Part shown: piece after piece, positions 43,694 through 51,835 of the stretch | Numbering within the stretch: position 1 is the first letter of the stretch | How the letters are laid out: every line of letters starts with the position of its first letter | NCBI RefSeq assembly: GCF_900129375.1 | Contig: NZ_FQVN01000004.1 | Span: 186,001-250,000, forward strand | Direction of reading: 5' to 3' | Source of the DNA: Streptoalloteichus hindustanus | Lineage (GTDB): Bacteria; Actinomycetota; Actinomycetes; Mycobacteriales; Pseudonocardiaceae | Length of the DNA stretch: 64,000 nucleotides | The notes under the pieces: generated by a model | The model's database searches: none | Seen by the model: only the letters and a program-made list of their open reading frames with translations | Told to the model about the DNA's origin: nothing | Translations under genes and position numbers: made by a program

Positions 43694-44221
43694 CTACTGT
43701 GGACGCAGCGGCGAGTCGGCGGCCGACGTGATCCTCCGGTGGAAGCACACCCGATCCTGCCCGGGACCGTCGTAGTCACTGTGGACGGACAGCCCGTCAA
43801 CCTCGCGATCGCCCGGTTCGAGCGTGAAACCCAACGCCTGGTGGAACGCGATGGAGCCGGCGTTGTTCGGGGAGGTGATCGCGCGCACCTCGCGGCGCCC
43901 CGCCTCGGCGGCGCGCTGGAAGAACGCCTCGTAGAGCCTCCGGGCGATGCCCTGTCCGCGCAGCTGGGGGTCCACGCCCACGAAGTGGATGTAGGCCTCG
44001 GTCTCGTTGTCGGCGGCGTGGAAGCCGACCAGGAACGCCCTGATCCCCGTGCCGTCCCGCACCACCAGGCTGGTGCTGGAGAAGAACTGCAGGAAAAGCC
44101 TGGGCAGCAGCAGGGACAGCTCACGGGCCTCCTCGGGCGTGCGCGAGTCGCCCCACCAGCTCTGCACGCACTCGACGAGCGCGCGGTGGTCGGAGACGTG
44201 GGCCTGGCGTACCTCAAGCAT
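43694..44221 (-). CDS. GNAT family N-acetyltransferase
   Basis: A 175-residue acetyltransferase with the motif A sequence VGVDPQLRGQGIARRLYEAFFQ and the ITSPNNAGSIAFHQALGFTLE motif B region. The chosen ATG 44221 follows AAGGA. It closes the cluster on the right. An aminocyclitol or aminoglycoside acetyltransferase giving self-resistance is possible, but the family covers many substrates. Confidence 0.8.
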   Translation of the reverse strand: MLEVRQAHVSDHRALVECVQSWWGDSRTPEEARELSLLLPRLFLQFFSSTSLVVRDGTGIRAFLVGFHAADNETEAYIHFVGVDPQLRGQGIARRLYEAFFQRAAEAGRREVRAITSPNNAGSIAFHQALGFTLEPGDREVDGLSVHSDYDGPGQDRVCFHRRITSAADSPLRPQ

Positions 44222-44441
44222 TCGTGTCCTTCCGGATCCGGCTCTCTGCCACGGGGGCGGGACGACCGCTGGCGACAGCGGTGCCCTCAGGACCAGGGAA
44301 GCATTCGGTGGACGTCCCGGTCGAGTGGGGTGACAGGGATGAAGGCGGCTTCGCTTCGCCCACGCCGACGACCGGCGTGACGCGCACGACAGGTCCAACT
44401 CCTCGTCCACCACGCCCGGGAGCTCTGCGAGGATGGTTGCG

Positions 44442-45323
44442 ATGACCACCGACCGACGAACACGTGCGTTGAACTCCCTGCACGGACTGGCCCTCGGCGA
44501 CGCGCTGGGCTCGCAGTTCTTCGTTCCCGCCAACCGCGACTTCCTGACGACGCGGAGCCTTCCACCCGGCCCGTGGCGGTGGACGGACGACGCTGAGATG
44601 GCCTGCTCGGTCTTCGCCGTGCTGGCACGGTCCGGCCACGTCGACCAGGACGCGTTGGCGACCAGTTTCGCCGAGCACCACGACTTCGACCGCGGCTACG
44701 GCCCGGGAGTGAACCGGCTCCTGCGGTTGGTCCGGCAGGGCGGCGCGTGGCGTGAGCTCGCCACCGACCTGTTCGACGGCCAGGGCTCCTGGGGCAACGG
44801 GGCGGCGATGCGGGTGGCCCCGCTCGGCGCGTGGTTCGCCGACGACCTCGCCGAAGCGGCGCGCCAGGCCGCGTTGTCCGCCGAAGTCACGCACACCCAC
44901 CCCGACGGCGTGGCGGGCGCGGTCGCCGTCGCGGTCGCCGCCGCGCTGGCGGCCGACCCGAACCCACCGGAGCCCCGGGACTTCCTCGACCGCGTCCTGG
45001 AGCACGTGCCGCCGGGGCGGGTGCACCACGGCGTCCGGTGCGCCAGAGGGTTGGCGCACGTGCCGTCCGCCGAGATCGCCGTGCGCGAGTTGGGCAACGG
45101 CCGCAACACCAGCGCCCACGACACCGTGCCCTACGCGCTGTGGGCGGCGGCCCGCAACCTCGCCGACTACGAGCAAGCCTTCTGGACCACGGCGAGCACC
45201 GGCGGTGACATCGACACCACCTGCGCCATCGTCGGGGGAATCGTCGCCACGCACGTCGGGGCCGAGGGCCTGCCGAAGCGCTGGCGTGAGCTCTGCGAGC
45301 CACTTCCCGCGTGGGCTGTGTGA
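44442..45323 (+). CDS. ADP-ribosylglycohydrolase (DraG/ARH-like)
   Basis: A 293-residue all-helical enzyme that removes ADP-ribose from proteins or metabolites. Family marks are LHGLALGDALGSQF, the metal-binding WTDDAEM, and the C-terminal STGGDIDTTCAIVGGI with paired Asp ligands. ATG 44442 is preferred over ATG 44433 because AGGA then has normal spacing. No cognate ADP-ribosyltransferase is nearby. The 220 bp upstream hold only promoter DNA. Confidence 0.87.
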   Translation: MTTDRRTRALNSLHGLALGDALGSQFFVPANRDFLTTRSLPPGPWRWTDDAEMACSVFAVLARSGHVDQDALATSFAEHHDFDRGYGPGVNRLLRLVRQGGAWRELATDLFDGQGSWGNGAAMRVAPLGAWFADDLAEAARQAALSAEVTHTHPDGVAGAVAVAVAAALAADPNPPEPRDFLDRVLEHVPPGRVHHGVRCARGLAHVPSAEIAVRELGNGRNTSAHDTVPYALWAAARNLADYEQAFWTTASTGGDIDTTCAIVGGIVATHVGAEGLPKRWRELCEPLPAWAV

Positions 45324-45422
45324 CGACCGGGTCACCCGAGCGCCCTGAGACGGTGTGCGCCGGCTAGCTTCGTGCCCAGGCACGTCACGGCCCCATCGGC
45401 CCGATGGCCCGGAAGGAGATCC

Positions 45423-46430
45423 ATGTCTTTCGACGACGACCGGTTACCAGCCTGGTTGACCTGGCAGCGCAGGCCGTTCCCCGACGCGAACCTCCTTCTG
45501 GCGCACGGGCGCCAGCCCGCCCTCGTGGACAGCGGTTTCGTCGGCCACGCCGAGGAAACCGCCGCGTGGGTCCGCGCGCGCACCAGCGATCTCGCGCTGG
45601 TCGTGAACACCCACTGGCACTCCGACCACGTGGGAGGGAACGCGCTGCTGCAGGCGGCGGGCGCGGGGATCGCGGCGAGCGCTCCGGACGCCGAGGCCAT
45701 CGCCCGGCGGGACCCGGGCTGCTGCCTGGCGGAGTACCTCGACCAGCCGGTCAACGCCTACACCGTTGACGTGTCCCTTGTGGACGGACAGCTCCTCCGG
45801 CTCGGCGACGCCGACTGGGAGGTCGTTCGCACACCGGGGCACACGCCCGGCCACCTGTCGCTGTGGCAGCCGGAGGAGCGGCTGCTGGTGGTCGGAGACG
45901 CGCTCTCGGACTACGACGTGGGATGGGTGAACACCGCGCTCGACGGCCCGGAAGCGGCGGCCACCGCGCTCGCCTCCCTGCACCGGCTGGTCGACCTCTC
46001 CCCGCGCGTGGTGCTGCCCTCCCACGGGCCGATCCCCACTGACGCCGGCGCGGCGTTCGCCACCGCGCTCCGCCGCGCCCAGCGCCTCGTCGACGATCCG
46101 GCTGGGGCGGTCTGGTACGGCGCGCGGCGGATCTTCGCGTTCGCCCTGATGATCCGCGGCGGCCTGCCCGTCGACGAGGTCGAGCCCTACCTGCACGCGC
46201 GGATGTGGCTGACCGACGCCGCGCGGTTGCTGGGCAGAACGCCCGAGGCACTCGCCGCGGAGCTCGTCGACACGATGCTCCGCAGCGGCGCGATTGTCCT
46301 GCGCGACGGGCGACTGCACGCCGCTGCCGAGCACACGCCGGTCGCGGCGGAAGCACTGCGGGTGCCGTTCCCCCGGGCGTGGCCCGTAGCGGAGCCGACA
46401 GGAGCGGGAGCCGAGGAGCCGCCGCGGTGA
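45423..46430 (+). CDS. Metallo-beta-lactamase-fold hydrolase
   Basis: A 335-residue hydrolase with the binuclear metal motif NTHWHSDHVGG (His64, His66, Asp68, His69), then TPGHTPGHLS, VVGDALSDYD and LPSHGP, and a C-terminal helical extension typical of MBL-fold lactonase, thioesterase or glyoxalase-like enzymes. The substrate is unknown. GGAAGGAG before ATG 45423 is ideal. No link to the neighbours is evident. Confidence 0.85.
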   Translation: MSFDDDRLPAWLTWQRRPFPDANLLLAHGRQPALVDSGFVGHAEETAAWVRARTSDLALVVNTHWHSDHVGGNALLQAAGAGIAASAPDAEAIARRDPGCCLAEYLDQPVNAYTVDVSLVDGQLLRLGDADWEVVRTPGHTPGHLSLWQPEERLLVVGDALSDYDVGWVNTALDGPEAAATALASLHRLVDLSPRVVLPSHGPIPTDAGAAFATALRRAQRLVDDPAGAVWYGARRIFAFALMIRGGLPVDEVEPYLHARMWLTDAARLLGRTPEALAAELVDTMLRSGAIVLRDGRLHAAAEHTPVAAEALRVPFPRAWPVAEPTGAGAEEPPR

Positions 46431-46773
46431 GCCGCCGGTCGCGCGGCGGCGGACGCGATCGCGTGGGAACTGGAGAATGCCTCGTTGTCGTGGGGAACGG
46501 ACGCCCTGATCGAGATCCACGATGACGTGAGGGTGCGCCCAAACTCGTGGGAAGCAAGGGAAATCCTCGCGCCGGAAGCGCCATCGGATCGCGTCGTGGT
46601 GGGGGAGAAGGGCTCTTCACGCGTGAGCGCCTCAACCGGCTCACCCGCGGGGACATGCCCTCGCGCATGTCCCCGTTTCCCGTCCGCGAAAGCCTGATGC
46701 GCCAACCGAATGGGGAGCAGGCGACCCGCAGGCTTCCCGCGCCGGCGCCCGCGAGCGAGCCGGCTGCCGGCGA
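46431..46773. other. Convergent intergenic region with a terminator-like hairpin
   Basis: About 340 bases between the hydrolase gene and trpF. An 11-bp stem, CGGGGACATGC/GCATGTCCCCG at 46648-46675 with a 6-base loop, could terminate both convergent transcripts. A short open frame (46485-46697) has no ribosome site or family and was not accepted. Confidence 0.6.
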
Positions 46774-47391
46774 CTAACGAGCCGGGCTCCCGGCCGCCTC
46801 CCGGGCGGCCGCCACGAACTCCCGCATCAGCCCGTGGTCCTTCACGCCGCGCCGGGACTCGATCCCGCTGGAGACGTCCACACCCCACGGCCTCGCGCGC
46901 TCGACGGCCGCGCCCACGTTCCGCGGCGACAGACCGCCCGCGAGCAGCCAACGGCCCTCCGGGCGCGCCCCGTCGAGACGGTCGAGATCCCACTGGTGCC
47001 CGGAGCCGGCGACCGGCGAGTCCAGCAGCAACATCTCCTCGCCGTACGCGCCGACCCGGACGTCGGTCTCGGGCGTGAGCGCGGTCGCGCGGATCAGCGT
47101 CGCCGGCAGGTCGGCGAGGTCGTCGAACGCGGCGCGGGGGTAGTCGCCGTGCAGCTGGACGGCGCCGACGCCGGAAGCGGTGGCGAGCCGCCGCACCTGG
47201 TCGACGGGCACCCCGCCGAAGACCCCGACCGCGAGCACGTGCGGCGGCGTCCGCGCCACCAGCCGCCGGGCGGTGTCGAGGTCGACCTGACGCACGCTCT
47301 CCCCGAACACGAACCCGACGGCGGAGGCGCCCGCCTCGATCGCGGCGGCGACGTCGGCGTCGGTGCGCAACCCGCACAACTTCACGTACAT
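46774..47391 (-). CDS. trpF: N-(5'-phosphoribosyl)anthranilate isomerase TrpF
   Basis: Catalyses the third step of tryptophan synthesis. The 205-residue (beta-alpha)8 barrel has VKLCGLRTDADVAAAIEAGA (catalytic Cys), AVQLHGDY, LLLDS, the phosphate loop LAGGLSPRNVGAAV and GVDVSSGIE. The ATG at 47391 begins exactly at the fold; the ribosome site is weak. Many actinomycetes use the bifunctional PriA instead, so a dedicated TrpF away from other trp genes is notable and may serve secondary metabolism. Confidence 0.92.
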   Translation of the reverse strand: MYVKLCGLRTDADVAAAIEAGASAVGFVFGESVRQVDLDTARRLVARTPPHVLAVGVFGGVPVDQVRRLATASGVGAVQLHGDYPRAAFDDLADLPATLIRATALTPETDVRVGAYGEEMLLLDSPVAGSGHQWDLDRLDGARPEGRWLLAGGLSPRNVGAAVERARPWGVDVSSGIESRRGVKDHGLMREFVAAAREAAGSPAR

Positions 47392-47584
47392 GGCGGCGAC
47401 GTTAGCCGGTCCTGGCTCCGGATCTCGCGGCACCCGGGCACCGTGGCCGCGCCGTTCGACCGGAGTGACGTTCTCTGATTCGGCGAGCGCGCGGGAAGAG
47501 TAGGGTGATCCGGGCGGAAGACGTGATCAGACAGCCTGGGGGCCGGATGTCGCCGCTCGTCCGCTGTCCCGCTGGGAGGGCGCA

Positions 47585-48196
47585 GTGAGTCTCGAATTCC
47601 TGGTGACGACCCTGATCGTGGTCGTGACACCGGGCCCCGGGGTGCTCTACACGATGGCGGCCGGGCTGGCCAGGGGAACCCGGGCCAGCGCCGTCGCGGC
47701 GGTCGGGTGCACGCTGGGCATCGTGCCGCACATGGCCGCGGCGATCACCGGGCTGGCCGCGCTGCTCCACACCAGCGCGTTGGCGTTCCAGATCCTCAAG
47801 TACCTCGGTGTCGCCTACCTGGTCTACATGGCGTGGGGAGCGTTGCGCGACAAGGAAACGCTCGCGGTGGAGGCGGGCGACACCGCGCCCCGCCCGGCGT
47901 TGAGGGTCATCGTTTCGGGAATCCTGCTCAACATCCTGAACCCGAAGCTGACCATTTTCTTCTTCGCTTTCCTGCCGCAGTTCGTCAACACCGCCGAGTC
48001 GAACGCGTTTCCGAGGATGCTGGAGCTGAGCGGCGTCTTCATGCTGGCGATGTTCCTCGTCTTCGTGGTGTACGGCTGGTTCGCGGCGAGGATCCGGAGC
48101 TACGTCGTCAACCGCCCGCGCGTGCTGAGCGTGGTGCAACGGGTCTTCGGCGTCGCCTTCCTCGGGCTGGCCGCCCGGCTCGCGTTCGAGGGCTGA
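47585..48196 (+). CDS. LysE/RhtB family exporter
   Basis: A 203-residue membrane protein with six hydrophobic segments and the family opening FLVTTLIVVVTPGPGVLYTMAAGLARG. The GILLNILNPKLTIFFFAFLPQF block is also diagnostic. Members export amino acids such as homoserine, threonine or lysine. GTG 47585 is preceded by GGGAGG. It probably forms a two-gene unit with the B3/B4 protein downstream. Confidence 0.9.
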   Translation: MSLEFLVTTLIVVVTPGPGVLYTMAAGLARGTRASAVAAVGCTLGIVPHMAAAITGLAALLHTSALAFQILKYLGVAYLVYMAWGALRDKETLAVEAGDTAPRPALRVIVSGILLNILNPKLTIFFFAFLPQFVNTAESNAFPRMLELSGVFMLAMFLVFVVYGWFAARIRSYVVNRPRVLSVVQRVFGVAFLGLAARLAFEG

Positions 48197-48210
48197 CGCC
48201 ACCGTCCGGG

Positions 48211-48242
48211 CCCGTCCACGAGAGGACCCGTCCACGAGAGGA
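48211..48242 (+). repeat. 16-bp tandem duplication carrying the ribosome site
   Basis: CCCGTCCACGAGAGGA occurs twice in immediate succession. The second copy supplies the GAGAGGA ribosome site of the gene at 48247; the first supplies an identical, now upstream, copy. Confidence 0.9.
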
Positions 48243-48246
48243 ATCC

Positions 48247-48939
48247 ATGTACTTCCAACACTCGACCGAGATCTGGAGCGAGTTCCCCGAGCTGGTCCCC
48301 GGGGCGCTCGTCGCCGACGGCATCACCGCCGACGTCTCGGTGCGCGACCGGCTGACCCCGTTCCACCGGACGGCAGAGGAGCGGCTCGCGACGGCCGCCG
48401 AGGGGGAGCTGCCGGAGATCCAGGCCTGGCGCCGGGCGTTCTCCCGCATGGGTCTCAAGCCCACGCAGTACCGGTGCGCCTCGGAGTCGTTGCTGCGCCG
48501 GTTCCGCAAGGAGGGGTCGCTGCCCGAGATCCACCCGCTGATCGACCTCTGCAACGCGGTCTCGCTGGCGTTCGCCACCCCGATCGCGGTCCTCGACGTC
48601 ACCGAGATCGCCGACCACATCGAGGTCCGGCACGCCCACGGCGACGAGAGCTACCTCGCCTTCTCCGGCGAGACCGAGAACCCCGACCCGCGTGAGGTCG
48701 TCTTCGCCGACGCCGAGAACCGGGCCCACGCGCGGCGCTGGACGAACCGGCAGAGCCGTCTGTCGGCCGTCCGGGACACGACCAGCACGGTGCTCATCGT
48801 CAGCGAGGCGATGCACGACGGCGCGGCCGAGGACGTCCCCCGGCTGCTGTCCGCTGTCGCCGACGAGCTGTCGGCGGTCTGGTCGGTCAGCGCGAAGTCC
48901 ACGGTGCTGAGCCGGTCCGCGCCCCGCTTCGACTTCTGA
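48247..48939 (+). CDS. B3/B4 (PheT-like tRNA-binding) domain protein
   Basis: A 230-residue protein with the B3/B4 fold found in the beta subunit of phenylalanyl-tRNA synthetase. Recognisable blocks are WRRAFSRMGLKPTQYRCASESLLRRFRK, HPLIDLCNAVSLAFATPIAVLD and RRWTNRQSRLSAV. Stand-alone members may bind or edit misacylated tRNA or amino acids, but the role is not established. ATG 48247 follows a duplicated ribosome site. It follows the LysE exporter by 50 bp. Confidence 0.85.
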   Translation: MYFQHSTEIWSEFPELVPGALVADGITADVSVRDRLTPFHRTAEERLATAAEGELPEIQAWRRAFSRMGLKPTQYRCASESLLRRFRKEGSLPEIHPLIDLCNAVSLAFATPIAVLDVTEIADHIEVRHAHGDESYLAFSGETENPDPREVVFADAENRAHARRWTNRQSRLSAVRDTTSTVLIVSEAMHDGAAEDVPRLLSAVADELSAVWSVSAKSTVLSRSAPRFDF

Positions 48940-49028
48940 GGAACGCTGTCGGGCCGGTCCTGGTGACCGGCCCGACGTGTGTCCCGCACGGGGTTCCTCG
49001 ATCAGGGTGGAGGACCGATACTGGGCCG

Positions 49029-49460
49029 GTGCTGACGGTCGACGAGGTGGTTGCCGAGTTGCAGCGGGTCTGGAACGCCGGTGACGGCGCCGGGTGGGCG
49101 GCGCACTTCGCGGAGGACGCCGAGTTCGTGGACGTGGTGGGGCGGGTGCAGCACGGCCGGCAGGTGATCGCCGGGGAACACCAGAAGATCCTCGACACCC
49201 TCTACCGGGGAAGCCGGATCGCGATCCGGCGGGTGGCCAGCCGACCCCTGTGCGCGGACGTCCTCCTGGTGCGCACGACATCGGTGCTGCGGGTGCCGGC
49301 CGGGCCGAGGGCCGGCGAGACGCGCGCCATCCAGACCATGATCTTCCAGAACGGGCAGATCCTGGCGTTCCACAACACCATCCGGTCCGGAATCGCGGAC
49401 TTCGCGCAGCGGGACGAGGATCTGGGCCGGCTGTCCCCGCTGGGATGGGACGCGGACTAG
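49029..49460 (+). CDS. SgcJ/EcaC-type NTF2-like small protein
   Basis: A 143-residue cone-shaped NTF2-fold protein: VDEVVAELQRVWNAGDGAGWAAHFAEDAEFVDVVG, then GRQVIAGEHQKIL and IQTMIFQNGQILAFHNT. This is the SgcJ/EcaC oxidoreductase-family pattern; members include enediyne-associated proteins of unclear chemistry. I chose GTG 49029 because it fits the family length; GTG 48963 is an in-frame alternative. Ribosome sites are weak for both. Confidence 0.72.
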   Translation: MLTVDEVVAELQRVWNAGDGAGWAAHFAEDAEFVDVVGRVQHGRQVIAGEHQKILDTLYRGSRIAIRRVASRPLCADVLLVRTTSVLRVPAGPRAGETRAIQTMIFQNGQILAFHNTIRSGIADFAQRDEDLGRLSPLGWDAD

Positions 49461-49610
49461 GCGAGCCGGGCGTGGTGGGCGTGGTGCCGGGGAACGACAG
49501 GCGACCTGGGGCAGAGAGCCCTGATTTCCTTTCCTCGACGGGAAGATCTGCCGTCCTGACGTCGGGGGACCACCGTCCACAGAGGACGCCCGCCGGGCGT
49601 TCTGGCGCGT

Positions 49611-50141
49611 TCAGTCGAGGATCTCGCGGAGCCAGGCGCGTTCGGCCCGGTTGGTGGCCTGGGCGATAACGAGCATGCCTCGGCGGTAGGGATCGTCGAC
49701 GTCGGCCGCGCGCAGCGGGCGGTCGCCGTCGTGGAAGAAGCTGGCCGGCCGCTCCAGGAACTCCAGCCGACGGCGCAGCACGGCGTGCTGTTCGGCGATG
49801 TCGGGCAGTGTGGAGAGAAACGCCAGGATCGTGAAGAACCGGGTGCTGTCGGTGATGTCCTGGTCGGCGGGTTCCCGCAGCCGGCGCAGCAACTCCCGGC
49901 GGCCGTCCTCGGTCAGGCTCAGCACGTGGCGCTGGGCGGCCGAAGCGCCCGGCTCGGCGCGCCGCGTCAGCAGACCCGCCCTGGCCAGACGGTTGATCGC
50001 CGGGTAGAGGCTGCCGTCGCTGACCGGCCTGGTGTGCCCGGACAACCGCGCGACCCTGCGGCGCAGCTCGTAGCCGTGCAGCGGCCCCTCCGCCAGAAAA
50101 CCCATGATCGCCAGTTCCAGCACGGTGCTACCGTCCCACAT
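49611..50141 (-). CDS. PadR-family transcriptional regulator
   Basis: A 176-residue repressor-type protein. The winged helix is STVLELAIMGFLAEGPLHGYELRRR, with SDGSLYPAINRLARAGLLTRR as recognition part, followed by the C-terminal dimerisation domain (Vir-type). The start is uncertain: ATG 50141 fits the fold, while ATG 50156 and GTG 50183 are possible. It is divergent from the isochorismatase gene and likely controls it, as PadR proteins often regulate adjacent genes. An imperfect palindrome lies at the shared start region. Confidence 0.84.
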   Translation of the reverse strand: MWDGSTVLELAIMGFLAEGPLHGYELRRRVARLSGHTRPVSDGSLYPAINRLARAGLLTRRAEPGASAAQRHVLSLTEDGRRELLRRLREPADQDITDSTRFFTILAFLSTLPDIAEQHAVLRRRLEFLERPASFFHDGDRPLRAADVDDPYRRGMLVIAQATNRAERAWLREILD

Positions 50142-50164
50142 CGAATCGACATACATCGGATCGA
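50141..50164. promoter_or_regulatory. Imperfect palindrome between divergent padR and hydrolase genes
   Basis: The 24 bases run from TCGAATCGACAT to ACATCGGATCGA and match their reverse complement at 16 positions. They overlap the likely PadR start and lie 9 bp before the hydrolase ATG, leaving almost no room for separate promoters. Candidate PadR operator. Confidence 0.4.
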
Positions 50165-50172
50165 GGTACGTG

Positions 50173-50856
50173 ATGCGGTACACCGAGGCGTGGGTGACGG
50201 AGCGGGCGCGAGCGGCCTACGAGCAGGGGCTGGCGTCCTTCGCGGTCCACCCCGACCGGACAGCGCTGCTGGTCATCGACATGCAGGACGAGTTCGTCCG
50301 CCCCGGCTGGAGCCCGTACTGGGTGCCGGCCGCGACCCGGATGGCCCCCCGGTTGCGGGCCCTGGTCGACCACTGCCGGGACCGGGACATCCCGGTGATC
50401 TGGACCATCTTCGACAACACGCACCACGGGCTGGACCGCCCGCACGCCCTGCGGCACCTCCCGCACGGCGACACCGACTGGCGTCGCCCGGGACCCGCCG
50501 AGGTCTGGGACCAGATGGGCTACCGCGACGACGAGGTCCTGATCCGCAAGCCCTCCTACGGCGCGTTCTACGACACCCCGCTCGACACGATCCTGCGCAA
50601 CCTCGGCAGGGACACGGTCATCGTCACCGGAACGCTCACCAACTACTGCTGCGGCACCACCGCCCGCCAAGCCTACGAACGCGGATACCACGTCGTGTTC
50701 GGCGCGGACCTCACGGCGACCGACGACGAGTCCCGCCAGGAACCCGAACTCGCCGTCCTCCGCAAGGGCTTCGCCCAGGTGCTGCGAGCCGAGGAAATCA
50801 TCGACCGCCTGGCCAACGCAGACGCGCCTGCTGACTCGTGCACCGCGATGCGGTGA
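50173..50856 (+). CDS. Isochorismatase-family cysteine hydrolase
   Basis: A 227-residue hydrolase with ALLVIDMQDEFVRP (catalytic Asp), VLIRKPSYGAFYDTPLD (catalytic Lys) and TGTLTNYCCGTTARQAYERGY (nucleophile Cys). The family covers isochorismatases, nicotinamidases, ureidoacrylate hydrolases and carbamoylsarcosine amidases; the substrate is not evident. GAGG precedes ATG 50173. Divergent PadR control is likely. The stop is only a few bases before the orphan CRISPR array 3. Confidence 0.87.
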   Translation: MRYTEAWVTERARAAYEQGLASFAVHPDRTALLVIDMQDEFVRPGWSPYWVPAATRMAPRLRALVDHCRDRDIPVIWTIFDNTHHGLDRPHALRHLPHGDTDWRRPGPAEVWDQMGYRDDEVLIRKPSYGAFYDTPLDTILRNLGRDTVIVTGTLTNYCCGTTARQAYERGYHVVFGADLTATDDESRQEPELAVLRKGFAQVLRAEEIIDRLANADAPADSCTAMR

Positions 50857-50859
50857 TCT

Positions 50860-50949
50860 GTCGAGCCCCCCGCATGCGCGGGGCCGAGCCGACCTCACGG
50901 AGCACCCGCACCACGGCCGCCGAGCCACCCCCGCGTGCGCGGGGCCGAG
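50860..50949 (-). CRISPR. CRISPR array 3: orphan mini-array, two repeats and one spacer
   Basis: In crRNA sense (minus) the leader-side repeat begins CTCGGCCCCGCGCA and ends CGCGGGGGTGGCTCG; the distal one (50860-50888) is degenerate. The spacer at 50889-50920 is exactly 32 nt. The 20 bases on the leader side are AAAGTCGCAGGTCAGGAAGT, 17/20 identical to the array 1 leader end, which makes chance resemblance very unlikely. No cas genes adjoin it; it presumably uses the locus 20 kb away. Confidence 0.82.
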
Positions 50950-51205
50950 ACTTCCTGACCTGCGACTTTACCTTGTGGGATCGGGTGTTCTGGCCACAGG
51001 TTCTGAGGTTGGCGTCGAATGCGGCGAGCCGAGATCTTGGCTCGGGGAAGTTGTTGGTCTGCGCCAGTCACGGCGGCGGGGAGGTCGCATCCTGGCGGAC
51101 GTCGTGTCACCGGATCGGGCTTCCGGGTCGGGCGCGAGGCGCCGGGTTGAGGCAAGATCAGAGCGGTAGGCGCTGTCCTCTCGACGTCGTGAGAAGGGTT
51201 GTCCC

Positions 51206-51610
51206 ATGGCCGCCACGCTGCCCGAGCCTCTCAAGGAACTGCTCGACGCTCCCACCTTCGTGACCCTGGTGACGATCCAGCCCGACGGCAGCCCGCAGGC
51301 CTCTCCCGTGTGGGCGAAGCGCGACGGCGACGACATCCTGATCTCCACCACCGTCGGGCGGCGCAAGGAGCGCAACCTCCGCCGTGACCCGAGGACGACG
51401 TTGGTGGTTCAGCCCTTCGACGAGCCCTACTCCTACGCCGAGATCCGCGGCGAGGCCACCATGACCACCGAGGGCGGCCCTGAGCTCATCGACGAGCTGT
51501 CGCTGAAGTACACCGGCAAGAAGTACTCCGAGTTCAACCCCGCCTCCGCGGGAGAGGGGCAGCGCGTGATCGTCCGGATCACGCCCCGCAAGGTCGTGGG
51601 CCGCGTCTGA
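51206..51610 (+). CDS. PPOX-class, probably F420-dependent, split-barrel protein
   Basis: A 134-residue flavin/deazaflavin-binding split barrel: PTFVTLVTIQPDGSPQASPVWAKRDGDDILIST, then GRRKERNLRRDPRTTLVV and YAEIRGEAT. This matches the short actinobacterial F420-dependent members of the pyridoxamine-5'-phosphate-oxidase superfamily, which reduce enoates or degrade various compounds. ATG 51206 follows AGAAGGG. The 250 bp upstream include the leader of CRISPR array 3. Confidence 0.85.
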   Translation: MAATLPEPLKELLDAPTFVTLVTIQPDGSPQASPVWAKRDGDDILISTTVGRRKERNLRRDPRTTLVVQPFDEPYSYAEIRGEATMTTEGGPELIDELSLKYTGKKYSEFNPASAGEGQRVIVRITPRKVVGRV

Positions 51611-51818
51611 GCCTCCCGCGCCACCGAGTCGCCTCCTCCGCGGCGTAGGTGATCCAGTCTGGCCGGAGCCCCGTTGCCAGGCGACGGTGACGTCGACCTG
51701 ATGCGACGGGGCTCCCCGCGCTCCGAAGTCCCTGCCGCCGCTGCCTGAGAGCTGCCTCGGGCCACCTCTGCGCGTACCGAGACGAGTTGGCGCCGGCGTC
51801 TGTACATACTCTGATCAA

Positions 51819-51830
51819 CGGTATATACCG
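51819..51830. promoter_or_regulatory. Palindromic promoter element of the second padR gene
   Basis: CGGTATATACCG is a perfect 12-bp palindrome six bases before the ATG at 51836. The embedded TATATA could serve as -10, with TGTACA (51801) as a poor -35; transcription would then start at or next to the ATG. No ribosome site is visible, supporting a leaderless message with autoregulation at the palindrome. Confidence 0.5.
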
Positions 51831-51835
51831 GTGGC

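Noticed and set aside
46485-46697. A 70-codon frame between the hydrolase gene and trpF
   Set aside because: It crosses a terminator-like hairpin, has no ribosome site and no family.
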